From DASRDR01 sp963812945 [NCBI: uncultured Candidatus Rokubacteria bacterium] (lineage in GTDB: Bacteria; Methylomirabilota; Methylomirabilia; Rokubacteriales): DNA of 64,000 nucleotides. The notes under the pieces were generated by a model. That model ran no database searches. It was given only the letters and a program-made list of their open reading frames with translations, and was not told the DNA's origin. The position numbers and the translations under genes were made by a program. The stretch lies in assembly GCA_963812945.1 (NCBI GenBank), contig CAWEXD010000008.1, positions 868,001 through 932,000 of the forward strand, written 5' to 3'. This document shows, piece by piece, positions 43,267 to 51,919 of the stretch; within the stretch, counting starts at the first letter, position 1; each line of letters begins with the position of its first letter.

Positions 43267-43511
43267 GAGTCGTCCTCCCGTGGCCGGTGAAGCGGCGTTT
43301 CGGGCGTGTGCGCCCACGGGTCATATACACGCGCCTCTCCGCGGCGTCAACGGCGACCGGCTCCGCGGGCGCGCGCGCCGGGGGCTCCGGCGGTCCAGGC
43401 CGGCCCGCCGGTGGTATCCTCCTCCGGGGCCCCGGGGGTGCGAGTGAGCGGGCTCCGGAGTCGTCGACACCGACCGGCGCCCGGCGCCGGAGCATCCGAA
43501 AGGGGAACCCC

Positions 43512-46091
43512 GTGAACACCCACCGTTTGCCCAGGACGGTCGTCCCGAGCCGCTACGACATCCGGCTCGAGCCGGACCTCGACACTGCCACGTACACCGG
43601 TGAGGAAGCGATCCAGGTCGAGGTGCGCGACGAGACGGACGACATCCAGCTGAACGCGGTGGAGCTCACGATCACGCGGGTGGCGGCGGAGGCACCCGAC
43701 GGGACCCGCCTCGACGGCACGGCCACCCTGGACCCGAGCAGCGATCGCCTCCACCTCCACTTCCCGCGCGCCCTCAGACCCGGGCCGTGGACGCTCCACA
43801 TCGCCTTCGATGGCATCCTGAACGACCAGCTCCACGGGTTCTACCGGAGCACGTTCAAGGACGCCGAGGGGCGCACGCACGTCATGGCGGCGACGCAGTT
43901 CGAGGCGGTGGACGCGCGGCGCGCGTTCCCCTGCTGGGACGAGCCCGCGCTGAAGGCGGTCTTCGGCATCACGCTGGTGGTGCCCGACGGCTATGCCGCG
44001 ATCTCGAACGGCGCGCCCGTGCGGGAGGAGCCGGCCGGGCCCGGCCGGCGGGCCGTGACCTTCGCGGAGACGATCCGGATGTCGACCTACCTGGTCGCCT
44101 TCATCGTCGGCGAGCTCGAAGCGACCGAGCCGGTCATGATCGGCAAGACGCCGCTCCGCGTCTGGTGCGTGGCGGGCAAGCTCCATCTGGCCGGCTTCGC
44201 CCGGACCGTGGGGGCGTTCTGCCTCGACTTCTTCGAGCGCTACTACGGCATCCCGTACCCGGGCGACACGCTCGACCTGCTCGCGATCCCCGACTTCGCG
44301 TCGGGCGCGATGGAGAACCTGGGGGCGATCACGTTCCGCGAGACCGCCCTCCTGGTCGACGAGGCGGCGGCGTCCCACGGAGAGCTCGAGCGGGTGGCCG
44401 ACGTGGTCGCTCACGAGGTCGCTCACATGTGGTTCGGCGACCTCGTCACGATGACGTGGTGGAACGGCATCTGGCTCAACGAGGCGTTCGCCACGTTCAT
44501 GGAGATGGTCGCGGTCGACGCCTGGAAGCCCCAGTGGAAGCGCTGGGTGAGCTTCGGCGTCTCCCGGGCCGCGGCGATGGGGGTGGACGGACTCCACGCG
44601 AGCCGGCCCATCGAGTTCGAGGTGCACGCGCCGCGGGACTGCGAGGCGATGTTCGACCTGCTCACGTACGAGAAGGGGGCCTCGGTCCTCCGCATGCTGG
44701 AGCAGCACATCGGGCCGGACACCTTCCGCGAGGGGGTTCGTCTCTACCTCAGGTGGCACGAGTACGAGAACGCGGAGACCACCGACCTCTGGAAGGCCCT
44801 CGGCGAGGCGTCGGGGCAGCCGATCCCGGAGGTCATGGACGGCTGGGTCTTCCACCCCGGCTACCCGTTGGTCGGCGTCCGGGCCGAGGGAGCGCGGCTG
44901 GTCCTCTCCCAGCGCCGCTTCACCTACCTGCGCGAGCCCGCGTCCCCGGACGCCGGTCAAGGCGCCGACGCGCCGGCGCACCTCTGGCGGGTGCCGGTGG
45001 CGGTGCGGGCGTCGGTCGCGGGCACGGTGGTGGAGCAGAAGGCGCTCCTGGCCACGGCCTCGCACGAGCTGACACTGCCCGGCGCGCCCGACTGGGTGGT
45101 CGTCAACGCCGGCGGCCACGGTTTCTATCGCGTCGCGTACGCGCCGGCGCTGCTCGACCGGCTGACGGCCAACCTGGGCGTTCTCGCGCCGATCGAGCGC
45201 TTCGGCTTGGTCTCGGACGCTTTCGCGTTGACCCAGGCCGGCGATCTCGATGCCCCGGCGTTCCTCGACCTGACGGCGCGGTTCCGCGACGAGACCGACC
45301 GCAACGTCTGGGCGGTCGTGATGGCCGCCCTCACGTACGTGAACCGGTCGATCGACGACGAGGCGCGGGAGTCCCTCGAGGCACTCGTGCGGGACCGGGT
45401 CGGGCCCGCTGCCCGGCGGCTCGGGTGGGCTCCGCGCCCCGGAGAGGACGAGCTCACCCGCCAGCTGCGCGGCGACCTTCTCCGGGCACTGGGTGTGCTC
45501 GGCGACGACCACGAGATCCAGGCCGAGGCCCGGGCGCTCTATGCGCGCGCGCAGGCCGACGAGCGCGCGGTCGACCCGAACGTCCTGCCGGCCCTGATCG
45601 CGATCCTGGCGCGCGCCGGCGACGAGGCCGAGTACGCCGAGTTCCGCGAGCGCTTCCGTCACGCCAAGAGCCCGCAGGAGGAGCAGCGCTATCTCTACGC
45701 GCTGGCCGCGTTCCGGCAGCCCGAGCTGATCACCCAGACCCTCCAGCACACGCTCGACGGCGAGGTCCGGAGCCAGGACGCCCCGTTCGTGGTCCGCGCG
45801 GTCCTCGCGAGCGTCTGGGGGCGCGGGCTCGCCTGGGAGTTCGTCAAGGGCCACTGGGAGACGATGCGGCGTCTCTACCCCCCGAGCGCGTTCCGACGGC
45901 TGTTCGACGGCGTCGGCGCGCTGGTGCGGCCCGAGTGGGAGGCCGAGGTCCGGGCGTTCTTCCCGGCCCATGGCATCGAGCTCGGCGGGAAGACCCTCGA
46001 CCAGTACCTGGAGCAGCTCCGCGTCGCGGTCCGCTTCCGTGAGCGCGAGGCGGCGCGCATCGCTGCATACCTTGGCCGTCAGCGAGCCTGA
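43512..46091 (+). CDS. M1 family aminopeptidase (PepN/ERAP type)
   Basis: An 859-residue zinc aminopeptidase. The exopeptidase motif GAMEN is at 265-269; the zinc site is His301-Glu302-x-x-His305 with Glu324 in WLNEAFATF; and the ERAP-type C-terminal helical domain fills residues 540-859. No signal peptide is present, so it is cytosolic. GTG at 43512 has AAAGGGG about 7 nt upstream and begins the conserved HRLPRTVVPSRYDI. It releases N-terminal residues from peptides, fitting the peptide importers and the aminopeptidase P in this window. Confidence 0.95.
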   Translation: MNTHRLPRTVVPSRYDIRLEPDLDTATYTGEEAIQVEVRDETDDIQLNAVELTITRVAAEAPDGTRLDGTATLDPSSDRLHLHFPRALRPGPWTLHIAFDGILNDQLHGFYRSTFKDAEGRTHVMAATQFEAVDARRAFPCWDEPALKAVFGITLVVPDGYAAISNGAPVREEPAGPGRRAVTFAETIRMSTYLVAFIVGELEATEPVMIGKTPLRVWCVAGKLHLAGFARTVGAFCLDFFERYYGIPYPGDTLDLLAIPDFASGAMENLGAITFRETALLVDEAAASHGELERVADVVAHEVAHMWFGDLVTMTWWNGIWLNEAFATFMEMVAVDAWKPQWKRWVSFGVSRAAAMGVDGLHASRPIEFEVHAPRDCEAMFDLLTYEKGASVLRMLEQHIGPDTFREGVRLYLRWHEYENAETTDLWKALGEASGQPIPEVMDGWVFHPGYPLVGVRAEGARLVLSQRRFTYLREPASPDAGQGADAPAHLWRVPVAVRASVAGTVVEQKALLATASHELTLPGAPDWVVVNAGGHGFYRVAYAPALLDRLTANLGVLAPIERFGLVSDAFALTQAGDLDAPAFLDLTARFRDETDRNVWAVVMAALTYVNRSIDDEARESLEALVRDRVGPAARRLGWAPRPGEDELTRQLRGDLLRALGVLGDDHEIQAEARALYARAQADERAVDPNVLPALIAILARAGDEAEYAEFRERFRHAKSPQEEQRYLYALAAFRQPELITQTLQHTLDGEVRSQDAPFVVRAVLASVWGRGLAWEFVKGHWETMRRLYPPSAFRRLFDGVGALVRPEWEAEVRAFFPAHGIELGGKTLDQYLEQLRVAVRFREREAARIAAYLGRQRA

Positions 46092-46176
46092 GCGGGGGCG
46101 GTCCGCAGCCGTGGCGCTCGCGGACTTCGACGATCTGGCGACTGATCTGAGACCCGAACGTCGGGCCTCGCCTCGG

Positions 46177-47270
46177 GTGGGCCCCGGGCGGGGAGCATGC
46201 CCGAGCATCCTGCTCGCGGCGACGTTGGCCCTCGCCCTGGCGGCCGGTGTCACTCCCGCGCCGGCCGAGGCCCGAGATCTCCTGATCCTCCGGACGGAGC
46301 TCCGGCAGGGCGAGCTCTCGAGCTGCGACGCGACGGCGTGCCGGCTCGACGGATCGACGATCCCACGCCGCGACATCGTGTGGATTGGTCTCGGCGATCC
46401 GCCGTTGCCCTCGCCGGCGGTCCGCAACCCGCTGGGGGACGAGCTCCACCTCCGGGACGCGTCCGTGCGGCCGGGTCCCCTCGTGAGCCTCGACGCGCGC
46501 CGCGTGGTGACGCCTTCGCGCGCGTACGAGCGGGGCGAGGTGCGCTGGATCTATCTGGCCCCGCCCCCGGCCAGTTCCGCCGGGGGGGGGGAGGCTCCGC
46601 GGGTGGTGAGGGCGGCGGCGAGGATGGGACCTGCGGGTTCTGGATCGGCACCGTGGGCCGGCGTGAGGTGTCCCGCACACTACTTGGCGAAAACACGCAG
46701 ACCAGGACCGTTCGTACGATTTACACGGTTCGCCTGCGCGAGCGCTGGCACTCACCGCAGACGACGCGCATCGGAGCACTGGACGTGCGGGGGCTGTCGG
46801 TGAACCTCCAGACCGACGACACCACCGTGCGAGAGCGCCTCCGCGGAACACTGTCGGGCCCCGGTGGCAACCGGATAGCTGGCTCGGGGACGGGTCATGT
46901 CGGTGCAGAGGCTGGGGGCGGGAGGCTTTTCCTGGCGGAGCCGCCCGGTCCGATGTACTACGAGTTCAACGTTGGAACCTCCACGTACCGGTACCCTTCG
47001 ACCACTAGCTGGTTCTCTGGTGAAAGAGTCCGCAACGAGGAAGGTCCTTTGCCGATCTACGTGGGCAAGGATCCGGACCCGGAGGAGCCACGCGTCGACC
47101 CCTCGAGGCGGCTGATGAAGGGCGAGTACGCGCGGAGGGATGAGGGCGGGACGACGCGCAGCGAGTCCGTCTGGTGGGAGCTGACGCGGGTCCGGGCCCC
47201 GTGCGACGCGCCTCCGGCGCTCCCGCCGCTCCCGGCCGAGGCCGAGCCGCCGGACGACGCCGAGCCATGA
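46177..47270 (+). CDS. secreted protein of unknown function, paralog 1 (frameshift at poly-G tract)
   Basis: I do not recognise the family. A signal peptide (ILLAATLALALAAG, end PAEA) leads into RDLLILRTELRQGELSSCDATACRL with a Cys pair, RRDIVWIGLGDPPLP and NPLGDELHLRD. A second domain starts at DGTCGFWIG and a third at LSGPGGNRI. The frame changes at a run of ten G (46582-46591); the stretch from GSAGGEGGGEDGTCGFW onward is in another frame and ends at TGA 47268-47270. It is a paralog of the next gene (about 45% by eye), and its stop overlaps that gene's ATG. GTG at 46177 is chosen to give a full signal peptide; GTG at 46111 is possible. Confidence 0.65.
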
Positions 47271-48418
47271 CCGAGACGGCCCCCGCCGTCGTCATCGGCG
47301 GTGGCATCGCCCCTCGTTTCGGACTGCGCCTGGTCGTACTGGCGATGAGCCTCATTCTTGGCCTGGCGGACAGCGTCATGCCGACGGCGGCCGAGGCTCG
47401 CGACCTCCTCATCCTCAACATCGGGAGCGAGGTGCGGCGGGGCCAGCTCCTGAGCTGCGACGCCACGGCGTGCCGGATCGACAAGACCACGGTCCCGCGG
47501 CGCGACATCTTGATGATCGGCCTCGACGACCCGCCGTTGCCGCCGCCGGGAATCCGGAATCCGCTCCAGGACGAGCTGCACCTCCGGAACGGCATGGTTC
47601 ACCCGGGCCCGTTCGTGAGCCTCGACGCTCGGAAGGTGGTCACGCCTCCGCGTACGTTCGAGCGCCGCGAGGTCCGCTCTGGATCTGCCTGGCGCCCGCC
47701 CCGGCGACCGGCGGCGCGGCCCGCGAGCCGTCGAGAGCCGACGACGGGACCTGCGGCTTCTGGGTGGGGATGCTCCGGCAACGCGTCCAGGACCGTCACA
47801 CGACGACCAACAATCAGCTCCGGCACACGGTTCGCACGGTCTACGCGGCCCGGTTCAAGGAGACCACGCGCCCGAGCGCGCCCGGGGGCGACCACCATCG
47901 GGACCCGTGAGATCCAGGCCATCACCGTGCTTCTGGAGCTCGACGAGGGCTTCGTGCGAGAGGATATCCGCGGCGAACTGTCGGGGCCAGGCGGCAACCG
48001 GATCTTCGGATCGGGGGCCGGCGAATTCGGCAATCAGGTTGGCGGCGGCCGTCTGGTCACGGAGATGCCGTTAGGCCCGACCTACTACGACGTGGGGCTC
48101 CGGGCGGTGGACTTCACGTATCGGGTGACGGTTCGCCCGTACAGCGGCGAGACGGTCCAGTCGGATCAGGGCGTGCAGAACATCGAGGTGGGCAGGCAAT
48201 CGGACCCGGAGCAGCCTCGCACGATGGCCGCGGGCAGCCGGGTCATGAAGGGGCAGTACACGGTCACGGCCCCGGAAGGGGCCCACATCGTCGGCCGAAC
48301 CGTCGCCTGGGACCTGACGCGGCTCACGACCCGCTGCGACGCGCCGCCTCCCATCCCGCCGCTCCCCGAGGAGAGCGAGCCGTCGGACGGTGCCTCGCTG
48401 GCTGGCGACGAGCCGTGA
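47267..48418 (+). CDS. secreted protein of unknown function, paralog 2 (internal compensated frameshifts)
   Basis: Tandem copy of the preceding gene, 383 residues as read. After a hydrophobic signal (LVVLAMSLILGLA) come RDLLILNIGSEVRRGQLLSCDATACRI, RRDILMIGLDDPPLP, NPLQDELHLRN, and later LSGPGGNRIFGSGAGEFGNQVGGGRL. Between 47678 and 47888 the frame is shifted: two extra bases (CT) and later one extra G restore the frame, so the DGTCGFWVG domain is out of frame but no stop arises. The first 14 residues MTETAPAVVIGGGI resemble the start of the flavoenzyme that follows, indicating a duplication junction. Its stop overlaps the flavoenzyme GTG. Confidence 0.65.
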   Translation: MTETAPAVVIGGGIAPRFGLRLVVLAMSLILGLADSVMPTAAEARDLLILNIGSEVRRGQLLSCDATACRIDKTTVPRRDILMIGLDDPPLPPPGIRNPLQDELHLRNGMVHPGPFVSLDARKVVTPPRTFERREVRSGSAWRPPRRPAARPASRREPTTGPAASGWGCSGNASRTVTRRPTISSGTRFARSTRPGSRRPRARARPGATTIGTREIQAITVLLELDEGFVREDIRGELSGPGGNRIFGSGAGEFGNQVGGGRLVTEMPLGPTYYDVGLRAVDFTYRVTVRPYSGETVQSDQGVQNIEVGRQSDPEQPRTMAAGSRVMKGQYTVTAPEGAHIVGRTVAWDLTRLTTRCDAPPPIPPLPEESEPSDGASLAGDEP

Positions 48419-50832
48419 CGGACACCGCCCGGGTCGTCGTCATCGGCGGCGGCATCGTCGGCGCCAGCGTGCTCTACCACCTCGCGCGCGCGGGGTGGAC
48501 GGACGCCGTGCTGCTCGAGCGGGCCGAGCTGGCCTCGGGCTCGACGTGGCACGCCGCCGGCAACACGCCGCACTTCAACACGAGCCTGAACCTCTCGCGG
48601 ATCCACCTCGCGAGTACGGACCTCTACCAGCGGCTCGAGGCGGAGACGGGGCAGGCGGTCGGGTTCCACCGGCCGGGGAGCCTCCGGCTCGCCTCGGTGC
48701 CGGACCGGATGGACGAGTACCGGCGCCACCGGGGGAAGGCGCGGACGATCGGCCTCCCGTTCGAGGTGATCGGGCCGGACGAGATCCGCCGGCTCCACCC
48801 GCTCGTCGAGACGCGCGGCCTCCTGGGCGCGGCGTGGAACCCCGAGGACGGCCACGTCGACCCGACGAGCGTGACGCAGGCCCTCGTCAAGGGCGCGCGC
48901 GACCGGGGCGCCCAGGTTCGCCGGCGTACCCGGGTGACGGGGCTCGCGCGGACCCCGAGCGGCGAGTGGCGAGTCGTCACCGACCAGGGGGAGATCCGCG
49001 CCGAGGCCGTCGTCAACGCGGCTGGCACGTGGGCGCGCGAGGTCGGCCGGCTGGCCGGTCTCGACCTCCCGATCGTGCCGATGGAGCACCAGTACCTCGT
49101 GACGGAGACGATTCCCGAGATCGCGGCGCTCGGCTGCGAGCTGCCGCTCCTCCGGGAGGTCGACGTCTCGTACTACATTCGCCAGGAGGCGCAGGGCCTC
49201 CTCCTGGGCCCGTACGAGCGGGAGGCCAAGCCGTTCGGAGTGGGAGGGATCCCGCCCGGATTCGGCGCCGACCTCCTGCCCCCGGAACCCGAGCGGCTTC
49301 GCGCCATCGTCGAGGCCGCGATGGCGCGGGTGCCGGTGCTTGCGCGCGCCGGCGTCGCCAGGATCGTCAACGGCCCGATCACCTACACGCCGGACGGGAA
49401 CCCGCTCGTGGGCCCGGCGTTCGGCCTGCCCGGCTTCTGGCTCGCGTGCGGGGTCAGCTTCGGGATCACCCAGGCGGGCGGGGTCGGGCAGTACCTGGCC
49501 GAGTGGATCGTCGAGGGGCAGCCGTCGATCGATCTCTGGGAGGTGGACCCGCGTCGCTACGGGGCCTACGCGACCGAGCGCTACGCCGTCGCCCGCTGCA
49601 TCGACATGTACGAGGACGAGTTCGCGATCGTCTATCCGCAGGACGACCGACGGCCGGGCCGGCCGGCCCGGACGAGCCCGCTCTACGACCGCTTCCGCGA
49701 CGCGGGCGCGGTCTTCGGCGTCCGGAACGGCTGGGAGCGGCCGTATTGGTTCACGCCCGCCGGGACGGAGCCGCGCGACCGGCCGAGCTTCCGCCGGACC
49801 AACTGGTTCGACGCGGTCGGCAAGGAGGCGCGGGCGGTCCGCGAGCGGGCGGGCGTGCTGGAGCTGTCGAGCTTCTCGAAGTACGAGGTCCACGGTCCGG
49901 GCGCGGAGGCGTTCCTCGACCGGCTCTGCGCGAACCGGCTCCCGCCGCTCGGACGGATCGCGCTCACGCAGCTCCTCACCGCGCGCGGCACGGTCGAGTG
50001 CGACGTGACCGTGACGCGGCTCGCGTCCGAGCGCTTCCTCGTCCTGAGCGCGGCGGTCGCCGAGCTCCACGACCTCGACTGGCTCCAGCGCCACGCGCCG
50101 GTTGACGGGACCGTGGCGATCGAGAACGTGACCGCCCGCTGGGGCGTGCTGATCCTGGCGGGGCCGCGGGCCCGGGACGTCCTCTCGCGGATCACCGACG
50201 CCGACCTCTCGAACGCGGCCTTCCCGTGGTTCGCGGCGCGCGAGATCCAGGCGGGGCCCGTGCCGGTGCGCGCGCTCCGGATCAACTTCGTGGGCGAGCT
50301 CGGGTGGGAGCTCCATCACCCCGTCGAGTACCAGGTCGGGCTCTACGAGGCGCTCCTGAGCGCGGGGGAGGACGCGGGGCTCGTCGACTTCGGGCTCCGG
50401 GCGATGGACTCGCTCCGCCTCGAGAAGGCCTATCGCGCGTGGGGCACGGACATCAACACCGAGGTGACGCCGCTCGAGGCCGGCCTCGAGCGCTTCGTGG
50501 CGCTCGACAAGGGGGACTTCGTCGGGCGCGACGCGCTCCTCCGCCAGCGGCGGGAGGGTGTCCGGAAGCGCCTCGCCACGCTCGACGTCGACGCCCTCGA
50601 CGCCGACTGCTGGGGAAACGAGGCCGTCTGGGCCGGCGACCGCGTCGTCGGGATCACCACTTCGGGCGGCTACGGCCACTGGCTCGGCCGGAGCCTCGCC
50701 GTCGCGTACGTCGACGCCGACCTGGCCACGCCCGGGACCCAGCTGGCCGTCGAGATTCTCAGCGACCGCCGGCCCGCCGTCGTCCTTGCCGAGCCGCCCT
50801 TCGACCCGGAGAACCGCCGGTTACGCAGCTGA
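48415..50832 (+). CDS. FAD-dependent oxidoreductase with GcvT domain (dimethylglycine/sarcosine dehydrogenase-like)
   Basis: An 805-residue two-part enzyme. The N-terminal DAO fold has the FAD motif VVVIGGGIVGASVLYHLA and STWHAAGNT. The C-terminal aminomethyltransferase (GcvT-like) part covers residues about 430-805, with GELGWELHHPVEYQ, ALRINFVGELGWE and DALLRQRREG. Such enzymes oxidise N-methyl groups of dimethylglycine or sarcosine and pass the one-carbon unit to tetrahydrofolate. A His near HAAGN is in the flavin-linking position, but covalent attachment cannot be shown. GTG at 48415 overlaps the preceding stop (GTGA), so it is coupled to the two secreted proteins. A truncated copy of its 3' end occurs at 51451-51816. 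Confidence 0.9.
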   Translation: MTDTARVVVIGGGIVGASVLYHLARAGWTDAVLLERAELASGSTWHAAGNTPHFNTSLNLSRIHLASTDLYQRLEAETGQAVGFHRPGSLRLASVPDRMDEYRRHRGKARTIGLPFEVIGPDEIRRLHPLVETRGLLGAAWNPEDGHVDPTSVTQALVKGARDRGAQVRRRTRVTGLARTPSGEWRVVTDQGEIRAEAVVNAAGTWAREVGRLAGLDLPIVPMEHQYLVTETIPEIAALGCELPLLREVDVSYYIRQEAQGLLLGPYEREAKPFGVGGIPPGFGADLLPPEPERLRAIVEAAMARVPVLARAGVARIVNGPITYTPDGNPLVGPAFGLPGFWLACGVSFGITQAGGVGQYLAEWIVEGQPSIDLWEVDPRRYGAYATERYAVARCIDMYEDEFAIVYPQDDRRPGRPARTSPLYDRFRDAGAVFGVRNGWERPYWFTPAGTEPRDRPSFRRTNWFDAVGKEARAVRERAGVLELSSFSKYEVHGPGAEAFLDRLCANRLPPLGRIALTQLLTARGTVECDVTVTRLASERFLVLSAAVAELHDLDWLQRHAPVDGTVAIENVTARWGVLILAGPRARDVLSRITDADLSNAAFPWFAAREIQAGPVPVRALRINFVGELGWELHHPVEYQVGLYEALLSAGEDAGLVDFGLRAMDSLRLEKAYRAWGTDINTEVTPLEAGLERFVALDKGDFVGRDALLRQRREGVRKRLATLDVDALDADCWGNEAVWAGDRVVGITTSGGYGHWLGRSLAVAYVDADLATPGTQLAVEILSDRRPAVVLAEPPFDPENRRLRS

Positions 50833-50944
50833 AGCGCGTCAGCGACCGTCCCGGATCACGGTCACATCGGGCGGCGATCACCTCGATTGCCGAAACTCAC
50901 AAAAGTGATGGACTAGGTCGATCTCCGTATGATCCGATGCCAGT

Positions 50945-51355
50945 TCAACGATTCGCGCACCAGTAGTAACACTGCAAGTACGTCGTTCCGGGCGCACTCG
51001 TACAAGCTTGAAGACAGGATTGGGGTGATGTTCCCGACCTCGTCGATGGACCCTGGGCCGCCGGGGATCCGACGACACCCGGTTTTTCGAAGACCGTCCC
51101 GACTTTGAGGGACTGGAGTACGTCCGCACGCTCAACCTTGAGTCGATCAGTACGCCCGGTCTGATTATTTCGCACCGTCACAGACCCACTCTTCTGATCC
51201 ACACTGATTACCGTCGCGGTGTCGCTAGCCTCCCCCCGTTGCGCGATCACGAACGAGAAGACGAGTGTGAGTGACAAGGATAGAAGAACGTGCCGGGAGA
51301 ACCTGCCCATGGTGTTGCAGCGGAGAATGAGTCTATGCCGTTTACCCTTCAGCAT
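50945..51355 (-). CDS. small secreted twin-CX3C protein of unknown function
   Basis: A 136-residue predicted secreted protein: a basic start, a hydrophobic signal (HVLLSLSLTLVFSFVIAQ, end GEAS), a beta-rich segment (ATVISVDQKSGSVTVRNN), and a C-terminal end with SCLQAC and CYYWC separated by ten residues. Two CX3C motifs in a helix-loop-helix can form two disulfides. The ATG at 51355 has AAGGAGG 6 nt upstream, the best ribosome site nearby. The gene is about 50-55% G+C, well below its neighbours, and lies antisense between the flavoenzyme and a fragment of it, suggesting separate acquisition. Confidence 0.7.
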   Translation of the reverse strand: MLKGKRHRLILRCNTMGRFSRHVLLSLSLTLVFSFVIAQRGEASDTATVISVDQKSGSVTVRNNQTGRTDRLKVERADVLQSLKVGTVFEKPGVVGSPAAQGPSTRSGTSPQSCLQACTSAPGTTYLQCYYWCANR

Positions 51356-51450
51356 GATGCTCCTCCTTGAGCCGGTCGTTCAGTGAATACCGCGAGAGCT
51401 TGAACGCGTTGCCCGTCCTTATACCAGGGGAGCCCCTGCAAGTCTATGCG

Positions 51451-51816
51451 GACCCCGCTCGAGGCCGGCCTCGAGCGCTTCGTGGCGTTCGACAAGGGCG
51501 ACTTCGTCGGGTGCGAGGCCCTGCTCCGCCAGCGACGGGACGGCGTGCGGAAGCGCCTCGCGATGCTCGGCGTCGACGCGCGCGACGCCGACTGCTGGGG
51601 GAACGAGGCGGTCTGGGCCGGCGACCGCGTCGTCGGGATTCACCACTTCGGGCGGCTACGGCCACTGGCTCGGCCGGCGCCTTGCCGTCGCGTACGTCGA
51701 CGCCGACCTGGCCACGCCCGGGACCCGGCTGGCCCTCGAGATCCTGGGCACCGCCGGCCCGCTGTCGTCCCTGCCGAGCTGCCCTTCGACCCGGAGAACC
51801 GCCGCCCCGCAGCTGA
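51451..51816 (+). pseudogene. truncated, frameshifted copy of the flavoenzyme 3' end
   Basis: Nucleotides 51451-51816 match the last 367 nt of the flavoenzyme (50466-50832). The encoded TPLEAGLERFVAFDKGDF, then GVRKRLAMLGVDARDADCW and WAGDRVVGI match it with few changes. The frame breaks after VVGI (one extra base at about 51640) and again near 51750; the remaining stretches (YGHWLGRRLAVAYVDADL, PFDPENRR) are in other frames. It lacks a 5' part and cannot give the enzyme. It is a direct repeat bounding the AT-richer island. Confidence 0.85.
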
Positions 51817-51883
51817 GTCAGCGGCGATCGCCGGCGAGGCCCGAGGGCCCAGCCGGGCCCCGCAGCCCTCCGAGAAAAAGCCC

Positions 51884-51912
51884 TTGACACTAAAAGAACG
51901 ACCGTACTATTG
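51884..51912 (+). promoter_or_regulatory. promoter of the TetR-hydrolase operon
   Basis: TTGACA (51884-51889) is a perfect -35. TACTAT (51905-51910) or CTATTG (51907-51912) follows at 15 or 17 nt. The ATG of the regulator is 7-10 nt further, so the leader is very short and the regulator could repress here. Confidence 0.55.
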
Positions 51913-51919
51913 TCTGCTC

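Noticed and set aside
43347-46427. Long antisense frame opposite the M1 aminopeptidase (1,026 codons)
   Set aside because: The plus strand carries an intact zinc aminopeptidase with all motifs; the antisense translation is low-complexity with no recognisable motif.
48166-50679. Long antisense frame opposite the flavoenzyme
   Set aside because: Shadow of the flavoenzyme; biased toward Arg, Asp, Val and Pro, with no domain.
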